A DNA stretch of 6,108 nt, from positions 1-6,108 of the forward strand of contig JADFNT010000111.1 of the NCBI GenBank assembly GCA_022563215.1. The letters run 5' to 3'. Source of the DNA: Pseudomonadota bacterium. GTDB taxonomy: Bacteria; Pseudomonadota; Alphaproteobacteria; Rhodospirillales; Casp-alpha2. The position numbers and the translations under genes are program-made. Of this stretch, positions 1 through 6,108 are shown one piece after another (position 1 is the stretch's first letter; each line of letters begins with the position of its first letter). The notes beneath the pieces were generated by a model that saw nothing but the letters and a program-made list of their open reading frames with translations, was not told where the DNA came from and made no database searches.

Positions 1-1
1 G

Positions 2-913
2 GTCCTCGAAGCCGCCGACCGGCCGGCCAGTTGGGTTATGGCCTCGATCGTCGGCGCGGCCGGCTTGAAACCGACGCTGACTGCCGTCCGCCGGGGCGCC
101 ACGGTCGGACTGGCCAACAAGGAATGCCTGGTATCCGCCGGCGACGTGTTCGTCAGAGAGGTCAATTCCAACGGCGCCACCCTGCTGCCGGTGGATTCAG
201 AACACAGCGCCATTTTCCAGGTTTTTGATTTCGACAATGCCGATAGGGTCGAGCGGATTATCTTGACCGCGTCGGGAGGACCGTTCCGCGAATTTTCATT
301 GAAGGAAATGGCCGACGTCACCCCGGAACAGGCCATGGACCATCCAAATTGGGACATGGGGGCCAAGATTTCCGTTGATTCCGCGACCATGATGAACAAG
401 GGCCTGGAGCTGATCGAGGCCTTTCATCTTTTCCCCGTTCCCGAGGACCGGATCGAGATTCTTGTGCATCCGCAATCGGTCATTCACTCCATGGTCGATT
501 ATGTCGACGGATCGGTTCTGGCGCAGCTCGGCACTCCCGACATGCGCACCCCCATCGCCTATGCCTTGGCCTGGCCTAAGAGGATGGCGGCGCCTTCTCC
601 CCGGCTGAATCTTGAGGAAATCGCCACCCTTACCTTCGAGGCGCCCGATACCGAACGGTTTCCCGCCCTTCGCCTGGCCCGCCAAGCCCTTAAGGCGGGG
701 GGGTCTACGCCAACGGTATTGAACGCCGCCAACGAAGTGGCGGTGCATCATTTTCTTGAACGGAAGATCGGTTTTCTTGACATTTCGCGGGTTGTGGAAG
801 AAACCCTGGGCACTGTTCCCGGCGGTAAACTCAACAACCTGGATGACGTGGCCAACGCCGACACGGAGGGACGCCGCGTCGCTGAAGAAATTGTTGCCAG
901 GATTTCCGGCTAA
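2..913 (+). CDS. dxr: 1-deoxy-D-xylulose 5-phosphate reductoisomerase, 5'-truncated
   Basis: Dxr (IspC) converts 1-deoxy-D-xylulose 5-phosphate to 2-C-methyl-D-erythritol 4-phosphate with NADPH and a divalent metal, in the cytoplasm; it is the committed step of the MEP isoprenoid pathway. The frame is open from base 2, ahead of the first ATG at 38, so 38 is internal and the gene begins outside the window. The 303 codons present compare with about 390-400 for the family; roughly 90 N-terminal residues, including the NADPH-binding glycine-rich loop, are missing. Visible family motifs in order: LANKECL (Lys contacting substrate/cofactor), [13 protein letters not shown] (metal-binding Asp and Glu), [26 protein letters not shown] followed by GLELIEA (active-site loop and third metal Glu), [10 protein letters not shown], and LNAANEVAV in the C-terminal helical domain. 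The gene ends normally with TAA. Its place before rseP and bamA is the usual proteobacterial order. Identification is very secure. Confidence 0.97.
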   Translation, partial: VLEAADRPASWVMASIVGAAGLKPTLTAVRRGATVGLANKECLVSAGDVFVREVNSNGATLLPVDSEHSAIFQVFDFDNADRVERIILTASGGPFREFSLKEMADVTPEQAMDHPNWDMGAKISVDSATMMNKGLELIEAFHLFPVPEDRIEILVHPQSVIHSMVDYVDGSVLAQLGTPDMRTPIAYALAWPKRMAAPSPRLNLEEIATLTFEAPDTERFPALRLARQALKAGGSTPTVLNAANEVAVHHFLERKIGFLDISRVVEETLGTVPGGKLNNLDDVANADTEGRRVAEEIVARISG

Positions 914-974
914 AAAAAAGCCACGAACCATCACGAATATGAAAAAATAATAACGGTCTAGTGGATTGAATCTC
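914..974 (+). other. A-rich dxr-rseP spacer with two CACGAA motifs
   Basis: This 61-base spacer is the longest intergenic gap in the window and is much richer in A than the flanking genes. It holds CACGAA at 922-927 and again at 932-937 (period ten), followed by an A-run and TAATAA-like sequence. It could hold a weak internal promoter for rseP-bamA-skp-lpxD or be a remnant of a dispersed CACGAA-type intergenic repeat. I see no convincing -35/-10 pair at the right spacing, so no promoter is called. Confidence 0.4.
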
Positions 975-2114
975 ATGAACATCATTGATATGGCCTTGAA
1001 TTGGGCCTTTCCCTTCCTTATCGCGCTGACGATTTTGGTTTTTTTCCATGAGCTTGGGCATTTCTGGGTCGCCCGGCTGGTCAAGGTGCGGGTTGAAGTT
1101 TTTTCCGTCGGTTTCGGGGCGGAATTGTTCGGATGGAACGATAAAGCAGGCACCCGCTGGAAAATCGGCATTATCCCCCTTGGCGGCTACGTCAAGATGT
1201 TCGGACAATCGGACCTTCCCAGTGACGATGATGAGGATGAGCCGCCCCTGACGGATGAGGAAAAAGCGGTATCCTTTCAACACAAAACCCTTGCCCAGCG
1301 AACGGCGATCGTTGCCGCGGGCCCGATCGCCAATTTTCTTCTGTCGGTGGTTCTGATCGCCGGCCTTTTGGCGACATTCGGCGCCGCCAAGCCCTATGCG
1401 GGGGTTGGGGAAGTCATGCCCGGATCGTCCGCCGCCGAGGCCGGGTTCGAAGCCGGCGACCGCATCGTCAGCATCGACGGCGAGGCGGTGGAATGGTTTT
1501 CCGATCTTGTCCGGATTGTCAGCGTCCAGCCTGAAATTCTGTTGAAAATCAAAGTCCGACGCGGCGATGATGAATTGGATTTGACGGCAACCCCAAAAAG
1601 ACACCAACAGACCGACGCCGAAGGAAAGACCGTTGAAATTGGCCTTCTTGGCGTTCGTTACGACCCCCAACAGATGAATTACGAGCGTCAAAACCCTCTG
1701 ATGGCGGTTTGGATGGGCATCCAACAGACCGCTTCCCTGACTGAAAAAACCCTTTCTTTTTTGGGCCAGGTGATAACCGGGCGCCAAGGCACCGAAGGCA
1801 TCGGGGGGCCCCTCAGAATTGTCCAATATGCAGGGATTACTTTTCAAAGCGGAATTGAAAACTTTATTCTTTTTTTGGCCATTTTGTCGATCAATCTGGG
1901 TCTTATCAACCTATTTCCCATACCTATATTGGACGGCGGGCACCTGCTTTTCTTTGCCATCGAAGCCATCCGGGGGCGACCCCTGGGACCGCAGGCCCAA
2001 GAATACGGTTTCCGTTTTGGGCTGATTCTGGTATTGATTCTAATGGTTTTTGTTACCTGGAACGATTTGGTTCAATTAAGGGTCTTCGAGTTTATTAAAG
2101 AACTCGTCACATAA
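975..2114 (+). CDS. rseP: RIP (site-2) zinc metalloprotease RseP, single PDZ
   Basis: RseP/MmpA-type inner-membrane protease that cuts substrates within the membrane after a first periplasmic cleavage; known targets in the family are anti-sigma factors and, in Caulobacter, polarity proteins. From ATG 975 the protein is 379 aa. The first membrane segment carries the zinc motif HELGH (residues 25-29), followed by the IIPLGGYVKM element. An acidic linker (SDDDEDEPPLTDEE) precedes a second hydrophobic stretch (AAGPIANFLLSVVLIAGLL). One PDZ domain spans about residues 140-205 with the PGSSAAEAGFEAGDRI core. The third zinc ligand lies in NLFPIPILDGG (Asp320), followed by a last membrane helix near the C-terminus. 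E. coli RseP is about 450 aa with two PDZ domains; about 380 aa with one PDZ is common in alphaproteobacteria. An alternative TTG start at 966 adds three residues; ATG 975 is preferred because AGTGGA lies nine bases upstream. The stop is just before bamA, suggesting cotranscription. Confidence 0.95.
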   Translation: MNIIDMALNWAFPFLIALTILVFFHELGHFWVARLVKVRVEVFSVGFGAELFGWNDKAGTRWKIGIIPLGGYVKMFGQSDLPSDDDEDEPPLTDEEKAVSFQHKTLAQRTAIVAAGPIANFLLSVVLIAGLLATFGAAKPYAGVGEVMPGSSAAEAGFEAGDRIVSIDGEAVEWFSDLVRIVSVQPEILLKIKVRRGDDELDLTATPKRHQQTDAEGKTVEIGLLGVRYDPQQMNYERQNPLMAVWMGIQQTASLTEKTLSFLGQVITGRQGTEGIGGPLRIVQYAGITFQSGIENFILFLAILSINLGLINLFPIPILDGGHLLFFAIEAIRGRPLGPQAQEYGFRFGLILVLILMVFVTWNDLVQLRVFEFIKELVT

Positions 2115-2127
2115 TTTTGAAAAACCC

Positions 2128-2133
2128 GGGGGA
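2128..2133 (+). promoter_or_regulatory. probable ribosome-binding site of bamA
   Basis: GGGGGA lies four bases before the TTG at 2138. It is an imperfect Shine-Dalgarno match, but it favours TTG 2138 over TTG 2117, which has no purine-rich sequence ahead of it and overlaps this site. No in-frame ATG exists before the end of the signal peptide. Confidence 0.45.
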
Positions 2134-2137
2134 TTAC

Positions 2138-4444
2138 TTGAGGCGCTTGCACCGCTTCATAGCTGTTGTTTTCCTTATCGTGGCTTTTGGACTTTTGCCT
2201 TTATCGGCAATGGCCGGGCCGGGCCACGATTCCCTTGAGCTCGCGCAGAATATCGGCACCATCCAGGATATTGTCGTCGAGGGAACGCAGCGGATCGAGC
2301 CCGATACGGTCAAATCCTATTTGCTTATTCAGGAAGGGGACTCGTTTGATCCGGCGCGCATCGACCGTTCCCTGAAAAGCCTGTTCGCCACTGGTCTTTT
2401 TGCCGATGTCACCCTTCGCCGACAAGGTGACACGCTGGTGGTCAACGTTGTCGAAAATCCCGTCATTAACCGCATTGCCTTTGAAGGCAATGATAAACTG
2501 GAAACCTCCGAACTGGAAACCGAGGTCTCCCTTCGGCCGCGGGTGATCTATACCCGAACAAAGGTCCAAAACGACGTTAAGCGCCTTTTGAGCATTTATC
2601 GCCGTAGCGGCCGTTTCGCCGCTACCGTTGAACCGAAAGTCATTCAACTTCCACAGAACCGGGTCGATCTTGTTTTTGAGATCAATGAGGGCGATCTAAC
2701 GGAAATCCGCTCCATTCGCTTCGTCGGCAACCGGGAGTTCAGTGACGGCCGTTTACGCAGCGTCATTCAGACAAAAGAAACCAAATGGTGGCGGTTTTTT
2801 TCCAGCGATGACAAATATGATCCGGATCGCCTGACTTTCGACCGGGAATTATTGCGACGGTTCTATCTAACCGATGGCTTTGCTGATTTTCGCGTTATTT
2901 CCGCCGTTGCCGAGTTGACCCCGAACCGCAAGGACTTTTTCATTACTTTTACCGTCGAGGAAGGGGCGCGATACCGTTTCGGCATTGTCGAAATAGACAA
3001 CCGTTTGCGCGACCTGAAGGTTGAGGACATCGCCGAGGCCGTCGAATTTGAAGAAGGCGACTGGTACGACATCGAAATGGTCAACAAGGGTATTAACGCC
3101 CTGACCAATAGGGTCGGTGAATTGGGCATCGCCTTTGTTGATGTGCGTCCGAGAATCAACCGCAACCGTGAAAACCAGACCATCGACGTTGTTTTCGAAG
3201 TCAACGAAGGCCCGCGGGTGTTCGTTGAGCGGATTGAAATCGTCGGCAACGTTCGCACCCAGGACAAAGTGATCCGCCGCGAATTCCGGCTCGTCGAAGG
3301 CGATGCCTTTAATTCGTCCAAGCTCCGCCGGTCGCGCCAACGCATCCAGAATCTCGGGTTCTTTGATTCCGTATCGGTCGAACGGCTGCCGGGCAGTTCC
3401 CCCGACAAATCCGTCGTTAAAGTGAGTGTCGAGGAAAAATCCACCGGTCAACTGAGCTTCGGCGCCGGATTTTCTTCGACCAACGGTATTCTCGGCGATA
3501 TCGGCATCACCGAAAGGAACTTCCTCGGCAAGGGCCAGGAATTGGCTCTCTCGTTGACCATCGCCGCACTTAAAAGCGAGGTCGATTTTTCCTTTACCGA
3601 ACCCTATTTCATGGGCCGTGAAATTCGCGCCGGATTTGACCTTTTTCGGGTCAGCCAGGATCTCCAGGAATCCAGCTCCTTTGACACGGATAGAACAGGA
3701 TTCGGCCTGAGGGGAGGGTATTTAATCACCGAAAGCCTCAGGCAGGATTGGAGGTATGGGTTCCGGGTTTCGAAGGTTTCCGATGTCGCCTCTACCGCCT
3801 CGCAGTTAATCCGCAGTGAAATCGGCACGGAAACGACCTCGGAAGTTTCCCATTCCCTGACCTACGACAAGCGCGACAGCCCCCTGTTCCCCACGAATGG
3901 TTATTTAATCCGATTTAAAAACGATCTTGCCGGCTTGGGCGGAAGCGTTAGACACTTCAGAAACAGGATTACCGCGGTCAAATTCTTCCCCCTTGCCGAT
4001 CAATGGGTTCTGTCCCTGTCCGGCAAAGCCGGTTATATCATCGGCCTGGGCGAAGACGTTGGCCTGTTGGAACGTTTCTATGTCGGTGGCGACAGCCTTC
4101 GGGGGTTTGCCTCACGAGGTATCGGGCCGAGGGATTCAATAACCGGGGATTCACTGGGCGGGGAGTGGATGTATACAGGCTCGCTGGAACTAACCTTCCC
4201 GATTGGATTTCCGGAGGAATTGGGTATCGGCGCCAAGGCGTTTACGGACATCGGAAGCAACGGTAAAATTAAGCCGACGGCATCCTTCGTCCAGGATGAA
4301 GCCTCCCTACGGGTAGGCATTGGAACGGGCCTTACCTGGCAGTCGCCGTTTGGCCCCGTCGGCATCGACGCTGCCATCCCCCTGGTTAAGGAAGACTTTG
4401 ATATCACCGAGAATGTTCGCATCAATTTCGGCACCCGGTTTTAG
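2138..4444 (+). CDS. bamA: Outer membrane protein assembly factor BamA
   Basis: BamA (Omp85) is the central subunit of the BAM complex, which folds and inserts beta-barrel proteins into the outer membrane. From TTG 2138 the protein is 768 aa. Residues 1-26 form a signal peptide (basic MRRLHR, hydrophobic core, cleavage after SAMA). Five POTRA domains follow at roughly 42-107, 109-185, 190-270, 277-355 and 360-435, each starting with a beta-strand pattern such as IVVEGTQRI, IAFEGNDKL, IRFVGNREF, and IEIVGNVRT in the fifth. The barrel runs from about 438 to the end, includes the Omp85 motif LRGF (654-657) and ends in Phe (FGTRF), the usual C-terminal BAM signal. POTRA3 has the WWRFFSSDDKYDPDRL segment commonly seen in alphaproteobacterial homologues. 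The barrel (about 330 residues) is shorter than in E. coli. An upstream TTG at 2117 would add seven residues but has no ribosome-binding site and spoils the compact signal peptide. The gene lies 23 bases after rseP and its stop overlaps the skp ribosome-binding site. Confidence 0.96.
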   Translation: MRRLHRFIAVVFLIVAFGLLPLSAMAGPGHDSLELAQNIGTIQDIVVEGTQRIEPDTVKSYLLIQEGDSFDPARIDRSLKSLFATGLFADVTLRRQGDTLVVNVVENPVINRIAFEGNDKLETSELETEVSLRPRVIYTRTKVQNDVKRLLSIYRRSGRFAATVEPKVIQLPQNRVDLVFEINEGDLTEIRSIRFVGNREFSDGRLRSVIQTKETKWWRFFSSDDKYDPDRLTFDRELLRRFYLTDGFADFRVISAVAELTPNRKDFFITFTVEEGARYRFGIVEIDNRLRDLKVEDIAEAVEFEEGDWYDIEMVNKGINALTNRVGELGIAFVDVRPRINRNRENQTIDVVFEVNEGPRVFVERIEIVGNVRTQDKVIRREFRLVEGDAFNSSKLRRSRQRIQNLGFFDSVSVERLPGSSPDKSVVKVSVEEKSTGQLSFGAGFSSTNGILGDIGITERNFLGKGQELALSLTIAALKSEVDFSFTEPYFMGREIRAGFDLFRVSQDLQESSSFDTDRTGFGLRGGYLITESLRQDWRYGFRVSKVSDVASTASQLIRSEIGTETTSEVSHSLTYDKRDSPLFPTNGYLIRFKNDLAGLGGSVRHFRNRITAVKFFPLADQWVLSLSGKAGYIIGLGEDVGLLERFYVGGDSLRGFASRGIGPRDSITGDSLGGEWMYTGSLELTFPIGFPEELGIGAKAFTDIGSNGKIKPTASFVQDEASLRVGIGTGLTWQSPFGPVGIDAAIPLVKEDFDITENVRINFGTRF

Positions 4445-4447
4445 GAG
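4443..4447 (+). promoter_or_regulatory. ribosome-binding site of skp overlapping the bamA stop
   Basis: AGGAG begins inside the TAG stop of bamA and lies six bases before the TTG at 4454. The ideal spacing fixes this TTG as the start of skp. The overlap means a ribosome ending bamA sits on the skp initiation site, which suggests translational coupling of the two products. Confidence 0.8.
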
Positions 4448-4453
4448 ATTTCC

Positions 4454-5062
4454 TTGTCACAATTTTACAGAATATCCCTCACCGCGCTTCTAGGATTATC
4501 GGCGCTGACGTTGCCCGCGCTGGCACAGCAAGCACAGCCTGCAAAGGGCGAAGGCGAAAAAAAACTGCAGACGGGACAAATCGTCGAAGTCCAAATTCCC
4601 ATTGCCGTCATTGACGTGCAGGTAATCCTCGTCGACGCCAAGGCGGTAAAGAATATCCGGGAACAAGTCACCAAATTCGGCACCCAATTCGAGAAAGAAA
4701 TCGAAAAGGAACGCAACGAAATCCGCACCGTGAACCAGGAACTGGCCCGCCAGAGGACCATTCTGTCGCCCGAGTCTTTTGCCGAAAAACGCCGGAAATT
4801 CGAACAAAAGGTTGTCGAGGTCCAGCGTTTGGTCCAACGGCGTCAAAGGGAATTGGACAAATCGCGCAACGAGGCGATGATCGTCCTCAACAAGGCCTAT
4901 ACCGAGATCGTTTGGAAAATCGCCAATGAGCTTAATCTTGCCGTAATCCTGCGCAAAAATCAGACCGCTTATGCCGTCCCTTCCTTGGACATTACCAAGA
5001 AAGTTCTTACCCGTTTGGATAAGAAATTGCCGACGGTGAAAGTTTCCAAACCTGGAAAATAA
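4454..5062 (+). CDS. skp: Periplasmic OMP chaperone, Skp/OmpH family
   Basis: Skp-type chaperone: in the studied family, a trimer that holds unfolded outer-membrane proteins in the periplasm between the Sec translocon and BamA. The protein is 202 aa. Residues 1-24 are a signal peptide (MSQFYRISLTALLGL, then cleavage after LPALA). A Gln/Lys/Glu-rich linker (about 25-47) leads to the family's first strand, IAVIDVQVILVDAKAVKNI (about 50-68). A long charged heptad-like region (about 65-150, rich in Lys, Glu, Arg and Gln, no Pro except in the SPESFAEKR turn at the hairpin tip) fits the coiled-coil tentacle. The end, LNLAVILRKNQTAYAVPSLDIT, matches the returning body strands. It is longer than E. 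coli Skp (161 aa) because of the linker and the basic tail. The TTG start is supported by AGGAG six bases upstream. It lies directly after bamA and three bases before lpxD. Confidence 0.92.
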   Translation: MSQFYRISLTALLGLSALTLPALAQQAQPAKGEGEKKLQTGQIVEVQIPIAVIDVQVILVDAKAVKNIREQVTKFGTQFEKEIEKERNEIRTVNQELARQRTILSPESFAEKRRKFEQKVVEVQRLVQRRQRELDKSRNEAMIVLNKAYTEIVWKIANELNLAVILRKNQTAYAVPSLDITKKVLTRLDKKLPTVKVSKPGK

Positions 5063-5065
5063 ACC

Positions 5066-6108
5066 ATGGCCGACCCCCGCTTTTATACCGTTGCCGGGCC
5101 ATTTACCTTAAATGAACTGGCGGCGGTTTCTGGGGCAAGCATCGGAGAAGGCGCCAATTCCGAAGCCCGGTTCATAGACGTTCAGCCCCTTTTCCTGGCC
5201 GGACCGGATCATCTCAGCTTTCTCGACAACCCCCGCTATATCGAAAGCTTCACCAAAAGCGGCGCCGGGGCTTGCCTGGTTCATCCGGATCATGCGTCAA
5301 AAGCGCCAAAGGACATGGCCTTGTTGCTGACCGAAGAACCCTATCACGCCTACGCCCGGGTCGCCGGTTCCTTTTATCCCCCGTCGGCGTTGGTGAATTT
5401 CGCCGAGCGCTCGTCCCCCATCGACGAAACGGCGAAGCTGGGAGAAGGGACCACCGTTTCCCCCGGCGTCGTCATCGGCCCCGGGGCGGAGATCGGGCGC
5501 AACTGTCATATCGGCGCCAACGCGACCATCGGCCATGGCGTCGTCATCGGAGATGACTGCCAGATCGGGGCCAACGCGAGCCTGGCTTATTGCCTGATCG
5601 GCCATCGGGTCACCATCCTCGCCGGGGCCTGCGTCGGCGAAGACGGATACGGCTTCGCCTCCGGGCCCAAGGAACATCTCAGGGTGCCTCAATTAGGCCG
5701 GGTCCTCATCGGCGACGACGTCGACATCGGCGCCAACACCACCATCGACCGCGGCTCCGGCCCCGATACGGTCATCGGCGAGGGAACAAAAATTGATAAT
5801 CTCGTGCAGATTGCCCATAACGTCCGGGTCGGTGAGCACTGCCTGTTCGTCGGCCAGGTCGGTATCTCGGGCAGTGTGCGCATAGGAAACTTCTGCGTGT
5901 TCGGGGGTCGGTCGGGATCGGTCGACAACGTGACCATCGGCGCCGCCGGTAACCACGTACCTCTGGAAGCCCTCCGGCTCGACATCAAGCCACACCGCGC
6001 GAGCCAGCCGACCGGGGTCGATCTCGCTCATTTTGTCTTCTTTGCTCTAGGTGGGGGGTTCCCAAGTGGCACATCCGGAACATGCCCCGTTTTTCCTAGG
6101 GATTCCCC
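5066..6108 (+). CDS. lpxD: UDP-3-O-acylglucosamine N-acyltransferase LpxD, 3' end lost or replaced
   Basis: LpxD transfers a 3-hydroxyacyl chain from acyl-ACP to the 2-amino group of UDP-3-O-acylglucosamine, the third step of lipid A synthesis, in the cytoplasm. ATG 5066 is three bases after the skp stop, with a weak TGGAAA upstream. The N-terminal uridine-binding domain (about 1-105) holds the family motif SFLDNPRY (51-58). A left-handed beta-helix follows, with many hexapeptide repeats (VVIGPGAEIG, CHIGANATIG, VLIGDDVDIGANTTIDRG). GEDGYGFASGP is the acyl-chain-binding segment. The catalytic His is His251 in LVQIAHNV, followed by VGQVGISGS and DNVTIGA. Homology ends at about residue 293 (base 5944). 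The frame then stays open for 54 more codons to the window edge without the family's last coils, its GG-x-PA-x-P element or its C-terminal helix, and neither other forward frame restores them. The last ~160 bases are therefore probably not lpxD. Trusted part: 5066 to about 5944. Confidence 0.9.
   Translation, partial: MADPRFYTVAGPFTLNELAAVSGASIGEGANSEARFIDVQPLFLAGPDHLSFLDNPRYIESFTKSGAGACLVHPDHASKAPKDMALLLTEEPYHAYARVAGSFYPPSALVNFAERSSPIDETAKLGEGTTVSPGVVIGPGAEIGRNCHIGANATIGHGVVIGDDCQIGANASLAYCLIGHRVTILAGACVGEDGYGFASGPKEHLRVPQLGRVLIGDDVDIGANTTIDRGSGPDTVIGEGTKIDNLVQIAHNVRVGEHCLFVGQVGISGSVRIGNFCVFGGRSGSVDNVTIGAAGNHVPLEALRLDIKPHRASQPTGVDLAHFVFFALGGGFPSGTSGTCPVFPRDS
5945..6031 (-). CDS. Possible N-terminus of an unknown minus-strand protein, cut at the junction
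   Basis: Reading leftward from ATG 6031 gives MSEIDPGRLARAVW followed by LDVEPEGFQRYVVTGG. This has a natural amino-acid mix and a strand-like RYVVTGG ending, unlike the Arg/Gly/Pro-rich noise typical of antisense frames here. Beyond about 5945 the same frame only reads the antisense of lpxD, so the rest of the protein would be missing. The pattern faintly recalls the N-terminal strand before the cysteines of small SWIM-type zinc-finger proteins, but no zinc ligands are present and I do not assign a family. No clear ribosome-binding site precedes the ATG; only AAGAAG is nearby. It may be chance. Confidence 0.25.
5945..6108. other. Unexplained tail, probably joined from another locus
   Basis: All three forward frames in this stretch lack LpxD-like sequence although 50 or so residues of LpxD should follow. 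Codon texture changes too: the last 75 bases include homopolymer runs (GGGGGG at 6053-6058, TTTTT at 6090-6094) and look non-coding on the plus strand. The region could be the 5' end and upstream region of a minus-strand gene. No transposase, insertion-sequence end, tRNA or terminator was recognised. The exact junction cannot be set; the range 5935-5950 is an estimate from where similarity is lost. Confidence 0.55.

Noticed and set aside
100..130. Cys in the Dxr motif LANKECL where E. coli has Ser
   Set aside because: Cys at this place is familiar in alphaproteobacterial Dxr and the catalytic Lys and Glu are kept.
908..922. GGCT-A7-AGCC hairpin at the dxr stop, considered as a terminator
   Set aside because: The stem is only four base pairs and no T-run follows on the plus strand, so rho-independent termination is not supported.
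296..1171. Minus-strand open frame (291 codons) opposite dxr
   Set aside because: Its composition is Gly/Arg/His-rich antisense noise and it crosses a gene boundary; dxr is unambiguous on the other strand.
831..1847. Long minus-strand open frame (338 codons) opposite dxr and rseP
   Set aside because: It lies antisense to two clearly conserved genes, has no recognisable domain, and reflects the codon bias of the plus strand.
2863..3451. Two overlapping minus-strand open frames opposite the bamA POTRA region
   Set aside because: Both mirror the well-conserved POTRA3-5 coding sequence and show no independent coding signal.
5272..5796. Plus-strand Arg/Pro-rich frames within lpxD
   Set aside because: They are off-frame readings of the hexapeptide-repeat region of lpxD, which gives repetitive Arg-rich translations.
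5420..5960. Repeated ATCGGCGCC-type strings, considered as a DNA repeat array
   Set aside because: They encode the hexapeptide repeats of the LpxD beta-helix; the repetition belongs to the protein fold and is not a CRISPR or satellite.
6068..6086. GGCA...TGCC with central TCCGGA, considered as an operator or terminator
   Set aside because: The arms are only four bases and such short symmetry is expected by chance in GC-rich DNA.

Overview
This window carries a conserved outer-membrane biogenesis and isoprenoid operon, all on the + strand, in the order dxr (5'-truncated) - rseP - bamA - skp/ompH - lpxD (damaged at its 3' end). The order, the single PDZ domain in RseP, the acidic linker of RseP, the BamA POTRA3 sequence style and the moderately high GC all fit an alphaproteobacterium, perhaps Rhodospirillales-like. 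That placement is an inference from gene content and family resemblance, not from a search.

Layout. Bases 2-913 encode the C-terminal three quarters of Dxr (second step of the MEP pathway), with the frame already open at the left edge. A 61-base A-rich spacer, with two CACGAA motifs ten bases apart, separates it from rseP (975-2114), a site-2 intramembrane metalloprotease. bamA follows almost without a gap (best start TTG at 2138, end 4444), with signal peptide, five POTRA domains and a 16-strand-type barrel ending in Phe. skp (TTG at 4454, end 5062) is coupled to bamA: its AGGAG ribosome-binding site overlaps the bamA stop. lpxD starts at 5066, three bases after the skp stop, and its reading frame runs off the right edge.

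The genes form one envelope-building unit. Skp escorts unfolded outer-membrane proteins across the periplasm, BamA inserts them, LpxD makes the lipid A precursor of the outer leaflet, and RseP is the membrane protease of envelope stress and regulated proteolysis. Dxr supplies isoprenoid precursors, including those for the undecaprenyl carrier.

The window is mostly ordinary. The exception is its last ~160 bases. LpxD homology is clear up to about base 5944, then stops in all three forward frames, and the conserved C-terminal end of LpxD is missing. From 6031 leftward on the minus strand there is a plausible start of an unrelated protein, whose sense appears to be lost at about the same point. 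The simplest reading is a junction (assembly chimera or real rearrangement) near 5935-5950. I found no evidence of a new defence, mobile or RNA system.
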